A DNA stretch of 48,758 nt from Brevundimonas sp. ASV9 (GCF_016429195.1 NZ_JAELUF010000017.1:1-48758); one strand, 5' to 3'; shown: positions 8,435 through 17,360, counted from the stretch's first letter. Numbers and translations: made by a program. Notes: generated by a model not told the origin, from the sequence alone.

Positions 8435-9331
8435 ATGACACGTCCATCCTTAACCGACCTGAAGGCCTTCGTGGCGGTCGCGACCCATCGCAGTTTTCGT
8501 CGCGCCGCAGATGAACTCGGCACGGCTCCGTCAACACTCAGCCACGCCATCCGTAGGTTGGAGGACGGTTTGGGCGTTCGCCTTCTGAACCGCACGACCC
8601 GCAGCGTTGCCCCAACCGAGGCAGGATTCCAACTCCTCGATCGCCTGGAGCCGGCGCTCAGCCAGTTAGATGAGGCGCTGGGCGGCATTGCCGCCTTCCG
8701 TGGCACTGTCGCCGGCACTGTCCGCGTGAATGCGCCGCGTCTCGGAGCGGCGATCATCGTTCGCAAGATCTTGCCGGTCATGTCGAACCGCTTTCCGGAC
8801 GTCACGGTGGACGTTGTCGCCGAAGGCAAGCTGGTCGACATTGTTTCAAGCGGCTTTGACGCCGGCGTGAGGTTGGTCAGCATGATCCCCCAAGACATGA
8901 TCGCCATGCCACTCTCGACTGACTTCAGGTACATGTGCGTAGCCTCTCCGGTCTACCTCGACGGCGCTGGCTTCCCGACGACGCCCGAGGATCTTAAGCG
9001 GCATCGTTGTGTCGGCCACCGTCTGCCGAGCGGTAAACTCTACCGCTGGGAGTTCGAGCGCGGAAAGGCGGCGCTGTTCGTGGAGGCTCCCGCTTCATTC
9101 GTGCTCGACGATGAAGACCTCATGATTGACGCAGCGATTGCGGGCCTGGGCATAGCCTACGTTCCCGCCTTGGCCGCCGCCCCGGCCCTTGCCCGCGGCC
9201 AACTCCGCGAGGTGCTTGCTGAGTGGACCCAAGCCACAGAGGAGGTTGCGGTCTATTACCCGAACCGTCGCGCCGTCCCGCTCGCGTTGCGCGCATTCCT
9301 GGACGTCGTGCGAGAGGTCGGCGCCGCGTGA
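8435..9331 (+). CDS. LysR-family transcriptional regulator
   Basis: 298 residues: an N-terminal winged helix-turn-helix (TDLKAFVAVATHRSFRRAADELGTAPSTLSHAIRRLEDGLGVRLLNRTTRSVAPTEAG split over residues ~5-62) followed by a LysR substrate-binding domain with FPDVTVDV and DAGVRL. It resembles the large CrgA/AaeR-like group common in proteobacteria. ATG 8435 gives the standard LysR N-terminus; an upstream TTG at 8399 is less likely. Its divergence from the RidA-like gene suggests control of that gene and of itself. The ligand is unknown. Confidence 0.92.
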   Translation: MTRPSLTDLKAFVAVATHRSFRRAADELGTAPSTLSHAIRRLEDGLGVRLLNRTTRSVAPTEAGFQLLDRLEPALSQLDEALGGIAAFRGTVAGTVRVNAPRLGAAIIVRKILPVMSNRFPDVTVDVVAEGKLVDIVSSGFDAGVRLVSMIPQDMIAMPLSTDFRYMCVASPVYLDGAGFPTTPEDLKRHRCVGHRLPSGKLYRWEFERGKAALFVEAPASFVLDDEDLMIDAAIAGLGIAYVPALAAAPALARGQLREVLAEWTQATEEVAVYYPNRRAVPLALRAFLDVVREVGAA

Positions 9332-9653
9332 CAATCGCGCGGACAGCCTGCCGTCGGGTTGTTCCGCGTCCCGGCAGCGCGACCGTCGGGCTGAAAACGC
9401 CGAGAGTGTATATTGGCAGTCCAACTGCAACGCTACAGTCGAAAGGCGTGGCGAAGATCGACAATCTGGCTTGAGGCCGATGTCGTTACTCTATCCACCG
9501 CGGGCAGTCTGCTAAGATCCGCCCGGCACGTGTGTTTGGCAGCGATGCAGACGCTGGTCATATGACGCAGTCTCAGGACGTAAGGCTGACACGCGTCCAA
9601 CTGTCAGATTGTTAACTTGCTCGAAGCTCCGCTGGGTGGCTCAGAATAGACCC
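9332..9653. other. Intergenic, promoter region of the hydrolase
   Basis: About 320 bp with no supported gene. The last ~100 bp are comparatively A+T rich and probably hold the promoter of the exported hydrolase. Confidence 0.4.
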
Positions 9654-11120
9654 ATGCGCATCTCCACGATCCTCCTCTCACTCGCTTTGGCTGTTATTCC
9701 CGCCTGTGCTTGGGCGGTCGATACCAGTGACCCCGAAGCACGACTCCATGACACGACAGCCGCCTTTGCGCGCAACCGAAGCTTCAACGGCGTCGTCCTC
9801 GTCGCGAATGCACAGGGCGTGGTTCTGAACGAAGCCTACGGCGAGGCGTCACTGGAGCTTGATACCCCGCTCCAGCGACAGGACGTCTTCCGAGTAGGGT
9901 CTCTGACCAAGCCTCTGACGGCCGTTTTGGTCCTGTCGCTTGTGAACGACGGCCTGCTCAGCCTTGAAGGCACCCTGGGGGACTATCTGCCCGAACTCTA
10001 CGCCGGGACGCCAGCGGCATCCGTATCCGTTCAGCAGTTACTTTCCCACACGTCCGGCATCAAAGATTTGCCGGCCAATTACAATGATCCGTTTTGGCGC
10101 GTCGCTGCGCGTCAGAGCTTCACCCCGGACATCTTCGCCAAGACCTGGATTCCTCCAGAGATCATCGATCCTCCAGGGAAGTGGCGCTACAACAACAACG
10201 GCTTCTACCTTCTCGGATTGATCGTCGAGAAGGTTACCGGACAGCCCTATGCTGAAGCGCTGACAAAGCGGGTCTTCATACCCGCAGGCATGACGCACAG
10301 CGGCATCTTCGATGGGGCAATCGTGGTGCCTCGGCTCGTCAATGGCTATACGCGATCAGACGCGGGCTTAATGATCCGTCCGATAATCGTTGATCCCACA
10401 GTAAGCTACGCCGCAGCGGCGGCCTACTCTAACGCCGACGACTTGCTCGCCTTCAGCCGCGCACTCAGTGGAGATCGGTTGCTGCCCCCAGCCCTAAAAG
10501 CGCAAATGTTCACCGATCGCGGCAACGGCTACGGACTGGGCTGGGGCATCGAAGAATGGCCTGCCTCAGGCGGCGCGAAGATGAGCGTGCAAACTCACAC
10601 CGGCAGCATCCCGGGTTACCAGACCATTTTTGTTCGTGCCGATGATGGGACCGTCGTCGTTGTCATGAGCAACTTCTGGCAGGGGATCACCTCACTCGAG
10701 CTCGCGCGAGCGCTGTTTGCCGTCGTCCATGGCGAGCAAACGATTGTCCCAAAGCGTCTTTTGACTGACCTGATTACGCCGCTCGCGGCACGCAATGACC
10801 TGAGGGCCATGCAGGCGGCCTATGAAACATCGGTCGCCGCCGGGCCCGATGCCTACGATCTCAGCGAGAGTGCGCTGAACAGTCTAGGCTACAGTTTGCT
10901 GAGGAAAGGATTCAGTGATCCTGCAGTTCTCGTCTTCGAATGGAATGCCGCATCCCATCCGCAGTCTTCGAACGTGCATGACAGCCTTGGCGAAGCCTAT
11001 CTCGCCGTTGGGCGACGGCAGGACGCCAAGCACAGTTATGAATCAGCCCTTCGACTGGATCCCGACAGCCAGAGCGCGAGGTCCGCGCTTGCGTCAATCG
11101 GAACCGCGAACATCAAGTAG
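9654..11120 (+). CDS. Exported serine hydrolase, class-C beta-lactamase fold, with TPR tail
   Basis: 488 residues. A signal peptide (MRISTILLSLALAVIPACAWA) is followed by a beta-lactamase/penicillin-binding-like domain: SxxK motif at Ser83-Lys86 (GSLTKP), YxN at Tyr179 (YNNNG), and a C-terminal HTG. This is the family of serine hydrolases that includes D-aminopeptidases, esterases and EstB-like enzymes; true cephalosporinase activity cannot be assumed. After the catalytic domain (~380 residues) the C-terminus carries a TPR-like helical pair (DSLGEAYLAVGRRQDAKHSYESALRLDPDS region, ~residues 440-475). ATG 9654 is chosen because it starts the signal peptide. It stands alone as a transcription unit and acts outside the cytoplasm. 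Confidence 0.88.
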   Translation: MRISTILLSLALAVIPACAWAVDTSDPEARLHDTTAAFARNRSFNGVVLVANAQGVVLNEAYGEASLELDTPLQRQDVFRVGSLTKPLTAVLVLSLVNDGLLSLEGTLGDYLPELYAGTPAASVSVQQLLSHTSGIKDLPANYNDPFWRVAARQSFTPDIFAKTWIPPEIIDPPGKWRYNNNGFYLLGLIVEKVTGQPYAEALTKRVFIPAGMTHSGIFDGAIVVPRLVNGYTRSDAGLMIRPIIVDPTVSYAAAAAYSNADDLLAFSRALSGDRLLPPALKAQMFTDRGNGYGLGWGIEEWPASGGAKMSVQTHTGSIPGYQTIFVRADDGTVVVVMSNFWQGITSLELARALFAVVHGEQTIVPKRLLTDLITPLAARNDLRAMQAAYETSVAAGPDAYDLSESALNSLGYSLLRKGFSDPAVLVFEWNAASHPQSSNVHDSLGEAYLAVGRRQDAKHSYESALRLDPDSQSARSALASIGTANIK

Positions 11121-11386
11121 AGCTCAAAGCTAATGTCCGCCTCGCACCATGCCGGACATCTGATCTTATGCTTCTCGCACGCATCGCTGATATGCACTTC
11201 GGCCCCTCTTGAGCGGCGGCAGGATCGCCTCAACCTCATGAACTGCTCATCCGGAAGGCTTTCGCGTGGGCTGCCGAGCCGATTGTCCCGTGAGCGCTGC
11301 GGCCTTCCTTTCTCGGCCTCAGCGACATTAGCTTGCTGCTCCAAACATCCGGGCTCCGCGTCCCCTACGATCAACCGAACAAAACA

Positions 11387-11734
11387 ATGCTCTTCGTCTC
11401 TCAGGCCGTCGCCTTCGTCACGTCGTTCCTAGGTTTGGCGAGCCTTCGCCTGAGCCTTGGCGCCACGGCCTTGGCGATCGTGCTTGCGGTCGTCGCAGGG
11501 TTTTCGATCCGCGACTGGAAGGCGCTCGATAAGGCCGCTCGAGAGGCGACGATCACCTATGTTCTGACCCTCGGGACCCTGTCGCTGCTGAAGATGGAGA
11601 ATCTCCAGTTCGCGACACCTCTGTCGTTGGGATTCTGGCTGACGCTCGTTCTGGTCTTTGTTTTTTTCGAACTCGCAGTCGCTGCGGTGTTTGCCGCGAG
11701 GCGCCTTCTTTTCCGATCGACCGGACGTCTGTAG
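11387..11734 (+). CDS. Small hydrophobic membrane protein, unknown function
   Basis: 115 residues with about four hydrophobic stretches: MLFVSQAVAFVTSFLGLASL, ATALAIVLAVVAGFSI, ITYVLTLGTLSLL, and LSLGFWLTLVLVFVFFELAVAAVF. It ends in a short basic tail and has no recognised family. ATG 11387 begins the first helix directly; an upstream in-frame start at 11333 adds polar residues only. Most likely an orphan inner-membrane protein. Confidence 0.55.
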   Translation: MLFVSQAVAFVTSFLGLASLRLSLGATALAIVLAVVAGFSIRDWKALDKAAREATITYVLTLGTLSLLKMENLQFATPLSLGFWLTLVLVFVFFELAVAAVFAARRLLFRSTGRL

Positions 11735-11822
11735 CAGCCGATCCGATCCATTTACGCCTTAGAGGCGCGCATTCTGACAAACGCGGAGCCCTCTTCTCGC
11801 TCAGGCCGCAAGGCAAAGGGTG

Positions 11823-11843
11823 GCGCCCGGCCTGGTCGGGCGC
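11823..11843. terminator. GC-rich hairpin after the membrane protein gene
   Basis: GCGCCCG (11823-11829) and CGGGCGC (11837-11843) form a 7-bp stem with a 7-nt loop. A related sequence with CGCCCG/CGGGCG arms lies ~70 bp further right. There is no clear T-run, so it may be a repeat-type hairpin rather than an efficient terminator. It lies between the convergent membrane-protein and HExxH genes. Confidence 0.3.
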
Positions 11844-11946
11844 GGGGTGACCGCGCCCCAGTGCTCACTGGCGATGCCCTGGCGCCTCCACGCCCGGTCG
11901 GGCGCGTCAAAGTGGGCGAAGACCGAGACCCGAGAGCAACCGCTCC

Positions 11947-12668
11947 TTAAGCGCCGGCTGCGAGGAGCGTCCGGAAGTCATCTTCGTCACGCCGGTCCCA
12001 CGCGTCCAGAAACATGCGCAACTGATACCAACCATAGGCCGACGGATCCGACAACAAGGCGCTGTGGTTATCCTGGAAATAGGTAACCCGGTCAGCCCCA
12101 AGCGGAACGGGCGAAGACATGGTCTCCCAGACAGTGCGGACGGCAGCCATCAAGCGCTGTAGCTTCTCCCGTCCGCCTGACCGGCCCATCCAGAACGCAA
12201 CGGCGACACGATTGGCGTGGACTTCGCCATCATAGAGTCGCCCCCCATTGCGCAGGCGCCCCCGCCTTGCATCGAAGACGTGCGACGTTTCGTGAGGCAC
12301 CAAAAACGCGTTGAAGACTTCGTGGAAAACAGCTCCGGGGCCATCGGGGCCGGATCGCCCAGAAGTCCGGAGAAGAAGGTTTGCAAAGGCGGCGGGCACT
12401 GCGACCAAGCCGCAGTGTGAACCTCTGTTCCTCCCGCGTTGATCCAGCTCAATTGCGGCGTGAAGGCGACGATGGCCCGGGGAGGGTCAATGCCGGCCGC
12501 CAATGGCCCCGCCAGTTCCAAGAAGCGCCGAATGATGTCCTCGACCTCGGCCTGGATCGCGCGGATACTCTCGTCTTCAGCCTGGGTCGTCCGGGGAAAA
12601 GCCTGCACCGCGACAGCGGCGGCGATGGAGTGTCCGGCGTTGCATGACCGCTCCGGCGGGAGTGTCAA
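11947..12668 (-). pseudogene. Putative HExxH metallopeptidase-like protein, frameshifted
   Basis: Two overlapping minus-strand frames together give one protein. The upstream frame (12668 leftward) supplies a probable signal sequence and the segment ending PPPLQTFFSGLLGDP. The other frame (to 11947) continues GAVFHEVFNAFLVPHETSHVFDARRG, with the zinc-binding motif HETSH (HExxH) and a downstream EVHANRVAVAFW, whose Glu could be the third ligand as in gluzincins. It then has a C-terminal YFQDNHSALLSDPSAYGWYQLRMFLDAW segment. The switch of frame lies around 12330-12370. I do not recognise a named family. Either a genuine frameshift mutation or a base error. Confidence 0.6.
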
Positions 12669-12953
12669 AGAACATTGTACTACGACATTCCGGCGTCACA
12701 AACACTAGGGCGCCGCGGGCGGCTCGCTCGCGACTGATCTCCGCTCCCTCCAATCGCTCTGGTTCCCGTTAGGGCAGCTTCAATGCGCGTCATCGATCGA
12801 GCCCATAACGCCTCGCGTCGGAAGACTTTGGCACCGCGTCAAGAGCAAACATTCGCGCGCTTTCCGAAAGAGGACATTGGAGCGGCGCCAGGTCTGACGA
12901 CCGCCGCTCGATGAAAGGCTGACGCCAGACGTCTCGAGAGATACACGGACGAC

Positions 12954-13451
12954 ATGACGTCCGACCCGCCGCCTCGCCTTCGGCTCCGAGCCTACGCTTC
13001 CACTGATGCGTCAGAGCTGTCCGAGCTCTACTATGTATCAGCACGAGTGCTCGGCTCCCGCCGATATTCCTCCGATCAGGTGGCGGCCTGGGCGCCGGCG
13101 CCGGTGGATCCGCTTACGGTGCACCTCAGAGCTACCGATGGCCGCACGACCTTGGTCGCTGTGGATGATCGAAACCACGTGCTGGGTTACGGCGACCTGG
13201 AGCCAGACGGACATATCGATCACCTGTATTGCCGCCCCGAAGCCGCGGGGTCTGGCGTCTCGGCGACCCTTCTTGATGGACTTATCAGGGAAGCTTGCGA
13301 TCGCTCGATCGCTCGTTTGTACGTCGAAGCCAGTGAACTGGCGCGCGGGCTTTTCGAGCGAAATGGCTTCAAGGTCCTGCATAGGCGCGACTTCGAGATA
13401 AGTGGCGTCAGTATCCACAATTACGCGATGGAACGGCGGCTGACCGGTTAG
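12954..13451 (+). CDS. GNAT-family N-acetyltransferase
   Basis: 165 residues with the GNAT fold: an N-terminal RLRAYASTDASELSELYYVSAR region, the central beta strands HVLGYGDLEPDGHIDHLYCRPEAAGSGVSATLLDGLI, where the acetyl-CoA pyrophosphate loop is around residues 94-103, and the terminal LYVEASELARGLFERNGFKVLHRRDFEI. Such enzymes transfer an acetyl group from acetyl-CoA to an amine. The substrate is not predictable. Its loop has RPEAAGSG instead of the common RxxGxG, which is within family variation. It is monocistronic. Confidence 0.88.
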   Translation: MTSDPPPRLRLRAYASTDASELSELYYVSARVLGSRRYSSDQVAAWAPAPVDPLTVHLRATDGRTTLVAVDDRNHVLGYGDLEPDGHIDHLYCRPEAAGSGVSATLLDGLIREACDRSIARLYVEASELARGLFERNGFKVLHRRDFEISGVSIHNYAMERRLTG

Positions 13452-13747
13452 GCCTGGGGTCCGCCAAAGCCCGAACCACGACGCATCAAGCCTCCCGAGG
13501 CCGCTAGGCCAGGCCTGCGCCGATAGCGGAAAATGCACTGACCGCCAGCAAGGCGACGTTCAGCGGTGCATCCCGTGCTGGGAAATGTCGGCTTTTCGGT
13601 GGGAAGCATCTGGCGCTTCTCGACCCAAAGCGGTCACTGCACTCGGTGTTTTGAACGTGCCCATCTTCACCAGGGATACGCCCAAGTTTTTTGGTGATGG
13701 CTTACTATCGCTCTTAAGCCACTGTCCTCGCAAAGAGGTGGGAAGAG

Positions 13748-14539
13748 ATGCGGCGTTCTGTGATGAGTACGAATTTAGAGCGTTTGAATGATGCCGAACT
13801 CGAAATTCTTAGGCTGCTTGGTCAAGGCCACACGATCAAGTCAGTGGCCCATCTGAAGGAAATTTCGGAAGCTTCGGTGAACGAACGGCTACGGTCTGCT
13901 AGGCGGAAAACTGGATTGGGCAGTAGCCGCCAAATCGCACGACTGATCGTCGCCCAAGAAAACTGTCGCAACTTTATTGGGCTAGCACCGGAAACGTTGC
14001 GCGCCGACCCCTCTCCATACGAGAAGGCCCCCTGCGGGGGGGCACTCGATCGACAATGGAGACCCCTAATGATTATCGCAGCAGCCTTAATGGCGTCCTC
14101 GCTTCTTGCGCAACAGACATCGGTAGCCCCGATCAGCAAGCCGATACCAACTACAGGGCAGCCATTGTTTGAAGGGCCATCGGTGCCGAACTTGGCTTTG
14201 CTCCACGCGGAGGTCACGGATGTCTCGACGGACCCGGAATGGTCTGCTTTAACTGAAATCGCGTTAGTCCGCACTTATGAGCAGATAGTCGGACGATCAC
14301 GTCTAAATCAGTTGGATGTCACCTGTAGTGGCGCGCTATGCGAAGTGATCGGCATCACGGGAGCGAACTTAGCAACAAACGAAAGAATTGATTTGCTCAA
14401 CGATGTTCAAGATCAACGCGTTCGCCGGAGTATCGCCGAGCTCGGACTGAACAACGTGGTGGACAGCTTTAACTCAGGCAGCGGTGCGGACGTCGGATCG
14501 CCGCTTGCGTTCGTAAGCTATTGGCGCCGGACGGATTAA
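13748..14539 (+). CDS. Membrane-spanning LuxR-type transcriptional regulator
   Basis: 263 residues. Residues ~12-68 are a LuxR-type helix-turn-helix (LNDAELEILRLLGQGHTIKSVA, then SEASVNERLRSARRKTGL). A basic/Gly linker is followed by one membrane helix (residues ~107-122, PLMIIAAALMASSLLA). About 140 residues then lie outside the membrane, with a Cys193/Cys198 pair (VTCSGALCEV). The layout, cytoplasmic DNA-binding domain plus an extracytoplasmic domain in one chain, is ToxR-like in design but with a LuxR-type DNA-binding head. AAAGAGG at 13732-13738 supports ATG 13748. The linker is encoded by a GCCCCC/GGGGGGC hairpin (14027-14042). Ligand and targets are unknown. Confidence 0.75.
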   Translation: MRRSVMSTNLERLNDAELEILRLLGQGHTIKSVAHLKEISEASVNERLRSARRKTGLGSSRQIARLIVAQENCRNFIGLAPETLRADPSPYEKAPCGGALDRQWRPLMIIAAALMASSLLAQQTSVAPISKPIPTTGQPLFEGPSVPNLALLHAEVTDVSTDPEWSALTEIALVRTYEQIVGRSRLNQLDVTCSGALCEVIGITGANLATNERIDLLNDVQDQRVRRSIAELGLNNVVDSFNSGSGADVGSPLAFVSYWRRTD

Positions 14540-14611
14540 GTCAAATCTAGGCTTGGGTGCAAAGCTGACATCTCGTCTCGCGGTCGTACTTCCTTGTCTC
14601 GGTGGGATCAG

Positions 14612-14724
14612 ATGTCCGCTAACCACACTTAGATGACGGTGCCAGCGACCGGTTTCCGGACTGGAGTTCAACGTCCGCTCTCGGCCGTGCAGCCTAAGAC
14701 TGAAATCGACCCGTTGCGGACATT
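14612..14724 (+). repeat. ~112-bp interspersed repeat, copy 1
   Basis: It begins ATGTCCGCTAACCACACTTAG and ends with TGAAATCGACCCGTTGCGGACATT, with CGTCCGCT in the middle. The ends are near-inverted (ATGTCCGC versus GCGGACAT). It lies just downstream of the LuxR-type gene. It matches copies at 15404, 16151 and 18771 in length, order of blocks and orientation. Confidence 0.7.
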
Positions 14725-14803
14725 CAGCGTGTGAGTTGGCACTTGGAGCCATCATTACCAAACGCTGGCAGCTCTAGCCCCACCGAGGAATTATCTCTCG
14801 GCG

Positions 14804-15382
14804 CTATTGATAGGAGCAACTATAAGCGATCAGATATGGCTGGCCGAAACACTTTATGAGGTCATCTACGACATCTAAATTCATGGGCCACTTTGGACCC
14901 TCCCCACCGTTGGCCTCGACATATCGCCGCCGAGCATCTTCGAACTCTTTCGGCATCGGCATTTCAGAGAGCTCCTTTCGCATCTGTTCTAACCGAACTT
15001 TATCATTGCGAAGGAAAGCCGCTGTAGCTGCATAGTAGATTGCAACCGGTGCGATGACGGACCTTGTTTCAATCTCATCGATCAAATCTTCTGCTGCGGA
15101 GTTTTCTCCAGCTGAGGCCCGTAGCTGGGCCTCGTGAAAGAGGAGTGAATTTCGCGGGGCTGCGCCTAGTGAGGCATCGTTTTCCCGACGATAGTTGGCT
15201 AGCAGTTCAGCAGCCTCGCTATAGCAGCCGTTCTCGCCCCATTGCCGCCAGCCGTTAGACCCTGATTCAAAGTCATCGTAGCTTTGAGTGATTGAGGTGT
15301 ATTTTGCCAGACTACAATAGGGCACCGAGCCAACCGGCTGTGTCTGGCCAAGAGCCAAAACCGTAAAAATGAGCAGAGACAT
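14804..15382 (-). CDS. Exported protein of unknown function, TPR-like
   Basis: 192 residues. The first ~20 (MSLLIFTVLALGQTQPVGSV) look like a signal peptide. The body is helical and acidic, with segments such as CYSEAAELLANYRREN and LFHEAQLRASAGENSAAEDLIDEIETR that read like TPR-type helix pairs, and cysteines near both ends. No family is recognised. ATG at 15382 is chosen because it starts the signal peptide; an earlier in-frame start only adds a polar stretch. It lies between two copies of the 112-bp repeat and has a lower G+C than the surroundings. Confidence 0.6.
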   Translation of the reverse strand: MSLLIFTVLALGQTQPVGSVPYCSLAKYTSITQSYDDFESGSNGWRQWGENGCYSEAAELLANYRRENDASLGAAPRNSLLFHEAQLRASAGENSAAEDLIDEIETRSVIAPVAIYYAATAAFLRNDKVRLEQMRKELSEMPMPKEFEDARRRYVEANGGEGPKWPMNLDVVDDLIKCFGQPYLIAYSCSYQ

Positions 15383-15403
15383 CGAGTGACTATCGACCAC
15401 TCC

Positions 15404-15516
15404 AGTTCCGCTTTCCACCCCTAGCTAAAGTAAGGGGCGTCTGCTTTCCGATCGGGAGGTGAGCGGCCGCTTCTAGCGACGACGCCCAGGACCGCAATCG
15501 ACCCGTTCCGGACATT
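15404..15516 (+). repeat. ~112-bp interspersed repeat, copy 2
   Basis: The left block GTTCCGCTTTCCACCCCTAG and the right block GCAATCGACCCGTTCCGGACATT are separated by a GCCGCTTCT...GCCCAGGAC middle block. Same orientation as copy 1. It lies 22 bp upstream of the start of the minus-strand orphan gene, so it may overlap that gene's promoter. Confidence 0.7.
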
Positions 15517-15600
15517 GCGCAAGCGGCGCAGGACGCCTGCTTCGCAAGTCGCCGCGTTCCAGACTTTGCAGCTCCCTAGTGGAGTTGTAGCTGTGGCCGC

Positions 15601-16131
15601 ATGACGATTTCGACATCACGGCTTAGAAAATGGTTCGTCCTGCTGACTTGCATCTCAAGCCTTGCGGGATGCCTTGAGGCTTTGCCGGGCGGAAGATTGG
15701 TCGATGAGGTCATCGTGCCGCTACCCAATGATGCAAAGCTGCTGGTCAGCTATCGCGTTAGAGTGTCAATGCCGAGCTTCGAAGCTTCAGCGATCAACGC
15801 CTATGGGAGTGCTCATCAAAAGCTTTGGGAGGACTGGGGGCCCGCGAACAGGGGGAATGTTTACATGACACCTGATGATCGCGTTGTCGTTATCGGTAGC
15901 GGGGGCTTCGTGTTCATGTTCGAGATGCATGACGGCGAAGCACCCAAGGCCATTGAAGAAGTATGGCCGCCTAAGGAGGATGGCCGGGACTGGAATTACT
16001 TGGGAACATTCATCTTGAGTGATGACGGCGATCTGGTGTTTGCTCCACCGAACGTGATGCGCGAGCATATAGATTTGTTAGGTGCTGACAGCACGCCTTA
16101 TCGGTTGGCAGCCCAAGTTCCCCAAAACTAG
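15601..16131 (+). CDS. Lipoprotein of unknown function
   Basis: 176 residues with a lipoprotein signal: basic start (TSRLRKW), hydrophobic core, and lipobox LAGC ending at Cys24. The mature part has alternating beta-like segments (KLLVSYRVRVSM, DRVVVIGSGGFVFMFEMHDG, FILSDDGDLVFAPP). No domain is recognised. It probably faces the periplasm, anchored by lipid. It sits between repeat copies 2 and 3 and has no co-directional partner overlapping it. Confidence 0.65.
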   Translation: MTISTSRLRKWFVLLTCISSLAGCLEALPGGRLVDEVIVPLPNDAKLLVSYRVRVSMPSFEASAINAYGSAHQKLWEDWGPANRGNVYMTPDDRVVVIGSGGFVFMFEMHDGEAPKAIEEVWPPKEDGRDWNYLGTFILSDDGDLVFAPPNVMREHIDLLGADSTPYRLAAQVPQN

Positions 16132-16150
16132 GCCTATAAACCAACAGCTG

Positions 16151-16262
16151 AATGGCCGCTCACCACCCTTAGCTGTCATCAAACGAGACCGTTCTCAGGC
16201 TAAAGCCAACGACGGGTTTGGGCCGTTAAGCCCAGGACTGACGTCGACCCCAAGCGGACGTT
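16151..16262 (+). repeat. ~112-bp interspersed repeat, copy 3
   Basis: Left block GGCCGCTCACCACCCTTAG, middle GGGCCGTTAAGCCCAGGACTG, right block GTCGACCCCAAGCGGACGTT. It starts about 20 bp after the lipoprotein stop codon. Same orientation as the other copies. Confidence 0.68.
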
Positions 16263-16296
16263 GCGACGGTCAGCAGAAATGTGAGACCGTGGCGCG

Positions 16297-16650
16297 ATGG
16301 ACGATCCATTACCGAATATGTCAGTTGCCTATGTCGATGGCCTCGCACTTGGTATGGTCATCCAGTTCGGCACTGGCGATTGGCGTGATGGCTCGGTCAG
16401 GGGCGTTGCGATCAGTGAAGAGGCGTTCGACAAACTGGAACCAGCGATCCGTATTGCGATCCCGGATTGGTATGGCGGCGCCCGTCACATCGTTACCGCT
16501 GTCACCCCAGCGAGCTTGAGAGCGTTAGTCGCCGCCATTGGCACACTCGTCTATGAAGACCCCCGCACGATGAAGATGATCGGCCAAGTGAATGATTGGC
16601 TGGCTTTGACGCATCGGCGAGGCGAAGCGGTAAGCATCTTCGGCATCTGA
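16297..16650 (+). CDS. Hypothetical protein
   Basis: 117 residues, soluble and of mixed alpha/beta character (MSVAYVDGLALGMVIQFGTG, RGVAISEEAFDKLEPAIRIAIPDWYGGARHIVTAV, LVYEDPRTMKMIGQVNDWLAL). No family is recognised. An internal ATG at 16318 is an alternative start, since no strong ribosome binding site is visible before 16297. It lies between repeat copy 3 and a half copy that starts right after its stop. Confidence 0.5.
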   Translation: MDDPLPNMSVAYVDGLALGMVIQFGTGDWRDGSVRGVAISEEAFDKLEPAIRIAIPDWYGGARHIVTAVTPASLRALVAAIGTLVYEDPRTMKMIGQVNDWLALTHRRGEAVSIFGI

Positions 16651-16654
16651 TCGA

Positions 16655-16677
16655 CAGTCCGCTTCCCACCCTAAGAA
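16655..16677 (+). repeat. Half copy of the 112-bp repeat
   Basis: Only the left block (AGTCCGCTTCCCACCCTAAG) is present, right after the stop of the hypothetical gene. The right block with CGACCCG...GCGGACATT is missing, so this copy is truncated. Confidence 0.5.
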
Positions 16678-17056
16678 GACACTGGACGCGTCAAGCCGAA
16701 CAAGCGTTGGGCGACGTTGATGACCCAGCTGCGCAGGCCGGAGGAATGGAGATCGCGCCCAATCGGGCGCGCTTGTCGAGCACGTGCATGGTTCGCAAAA
16801 TACTCACCGTAGTCGCCACGACCGTCAAAGTGCTCCTGGGAGAATCCTTCCGGTCGTAGTCGGCTACGAAGCAGGTAGTCCAGGTGTTTCATCTTCTGAC
16901 GCAGGACCTTTTTGTGGGCCTGTATCCTGCGGTCCGCTTCCGCCAGGGCTTTTAGGCCTACGATCGTCTCTTTGGCATCTCGGCGCGTTCGTATTCGCCG
17001 AGGGCGAGGCGGTAGGAGCGTTCGTGGGCGATGCGGATTTCGTGGCTGCTGGACAT
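16671..17056 (-). pseudogene. Small helical protein gene, frameshifted
   Basis: From ATG 17056 the minus strand encodes SSSHEIRIAHERSYRLALGEYERAE and then runs into a stop. One base-shift near 16975-16982 opens the frame AKETIVGLKALAEADRRIQ, then AHKKVLRQKMKHLDYLLRSRLRPEG to the stop at 16671. The joined product is ~125 residues of highly charged, probably coiled helices with no recognised family. The charge pattern continuing smoothly across the break supports one original gene. The last ~7 bp overlap the half repeat. Confidence 0.5.
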
Positions 17057-17360
17057 AATGTGCAGCCTTTAGAGTCCAAGTTAAAAACCGCTGTCACGAC
17101 ATACTTAGGGGGGCGAATCCGCCGGCACCTCCACAACCCCAAATTGCCATCCTAACGCCGTTCGCCAGGACCGCTAAGTTAGAGACATTTAACCCAACGA
17201 TGGGGTGTTTCGGGCCAAGCGCCAACAGCATTAACCACGTTATACACACTATGTAGGGCGATTTTGACCCAGAGGCCACTAGACTCGGTAGGGGAGGCGC
17301 CTTACCGACTCACCCAGGACACAGATTCGCCCGCGAGGTTTTAAGAACGAACGACGAACA
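17057..17360. other. Intergenic, nothing supported
   Basis: About 300 bp, visibly less G+C-rich, between the frameshifted helical gene and a weak interrupted reading frame. No domain, RNA gene or strong hairpin was found. Confidence 0.4.

Noticed and set aside
14027..14042. GCCCCC/GGGGGGC hairpin as a true terminator
   Set aside because: It lies within an open reading frame whose downstream part holds the expected membrane helix, and it has no T-run.
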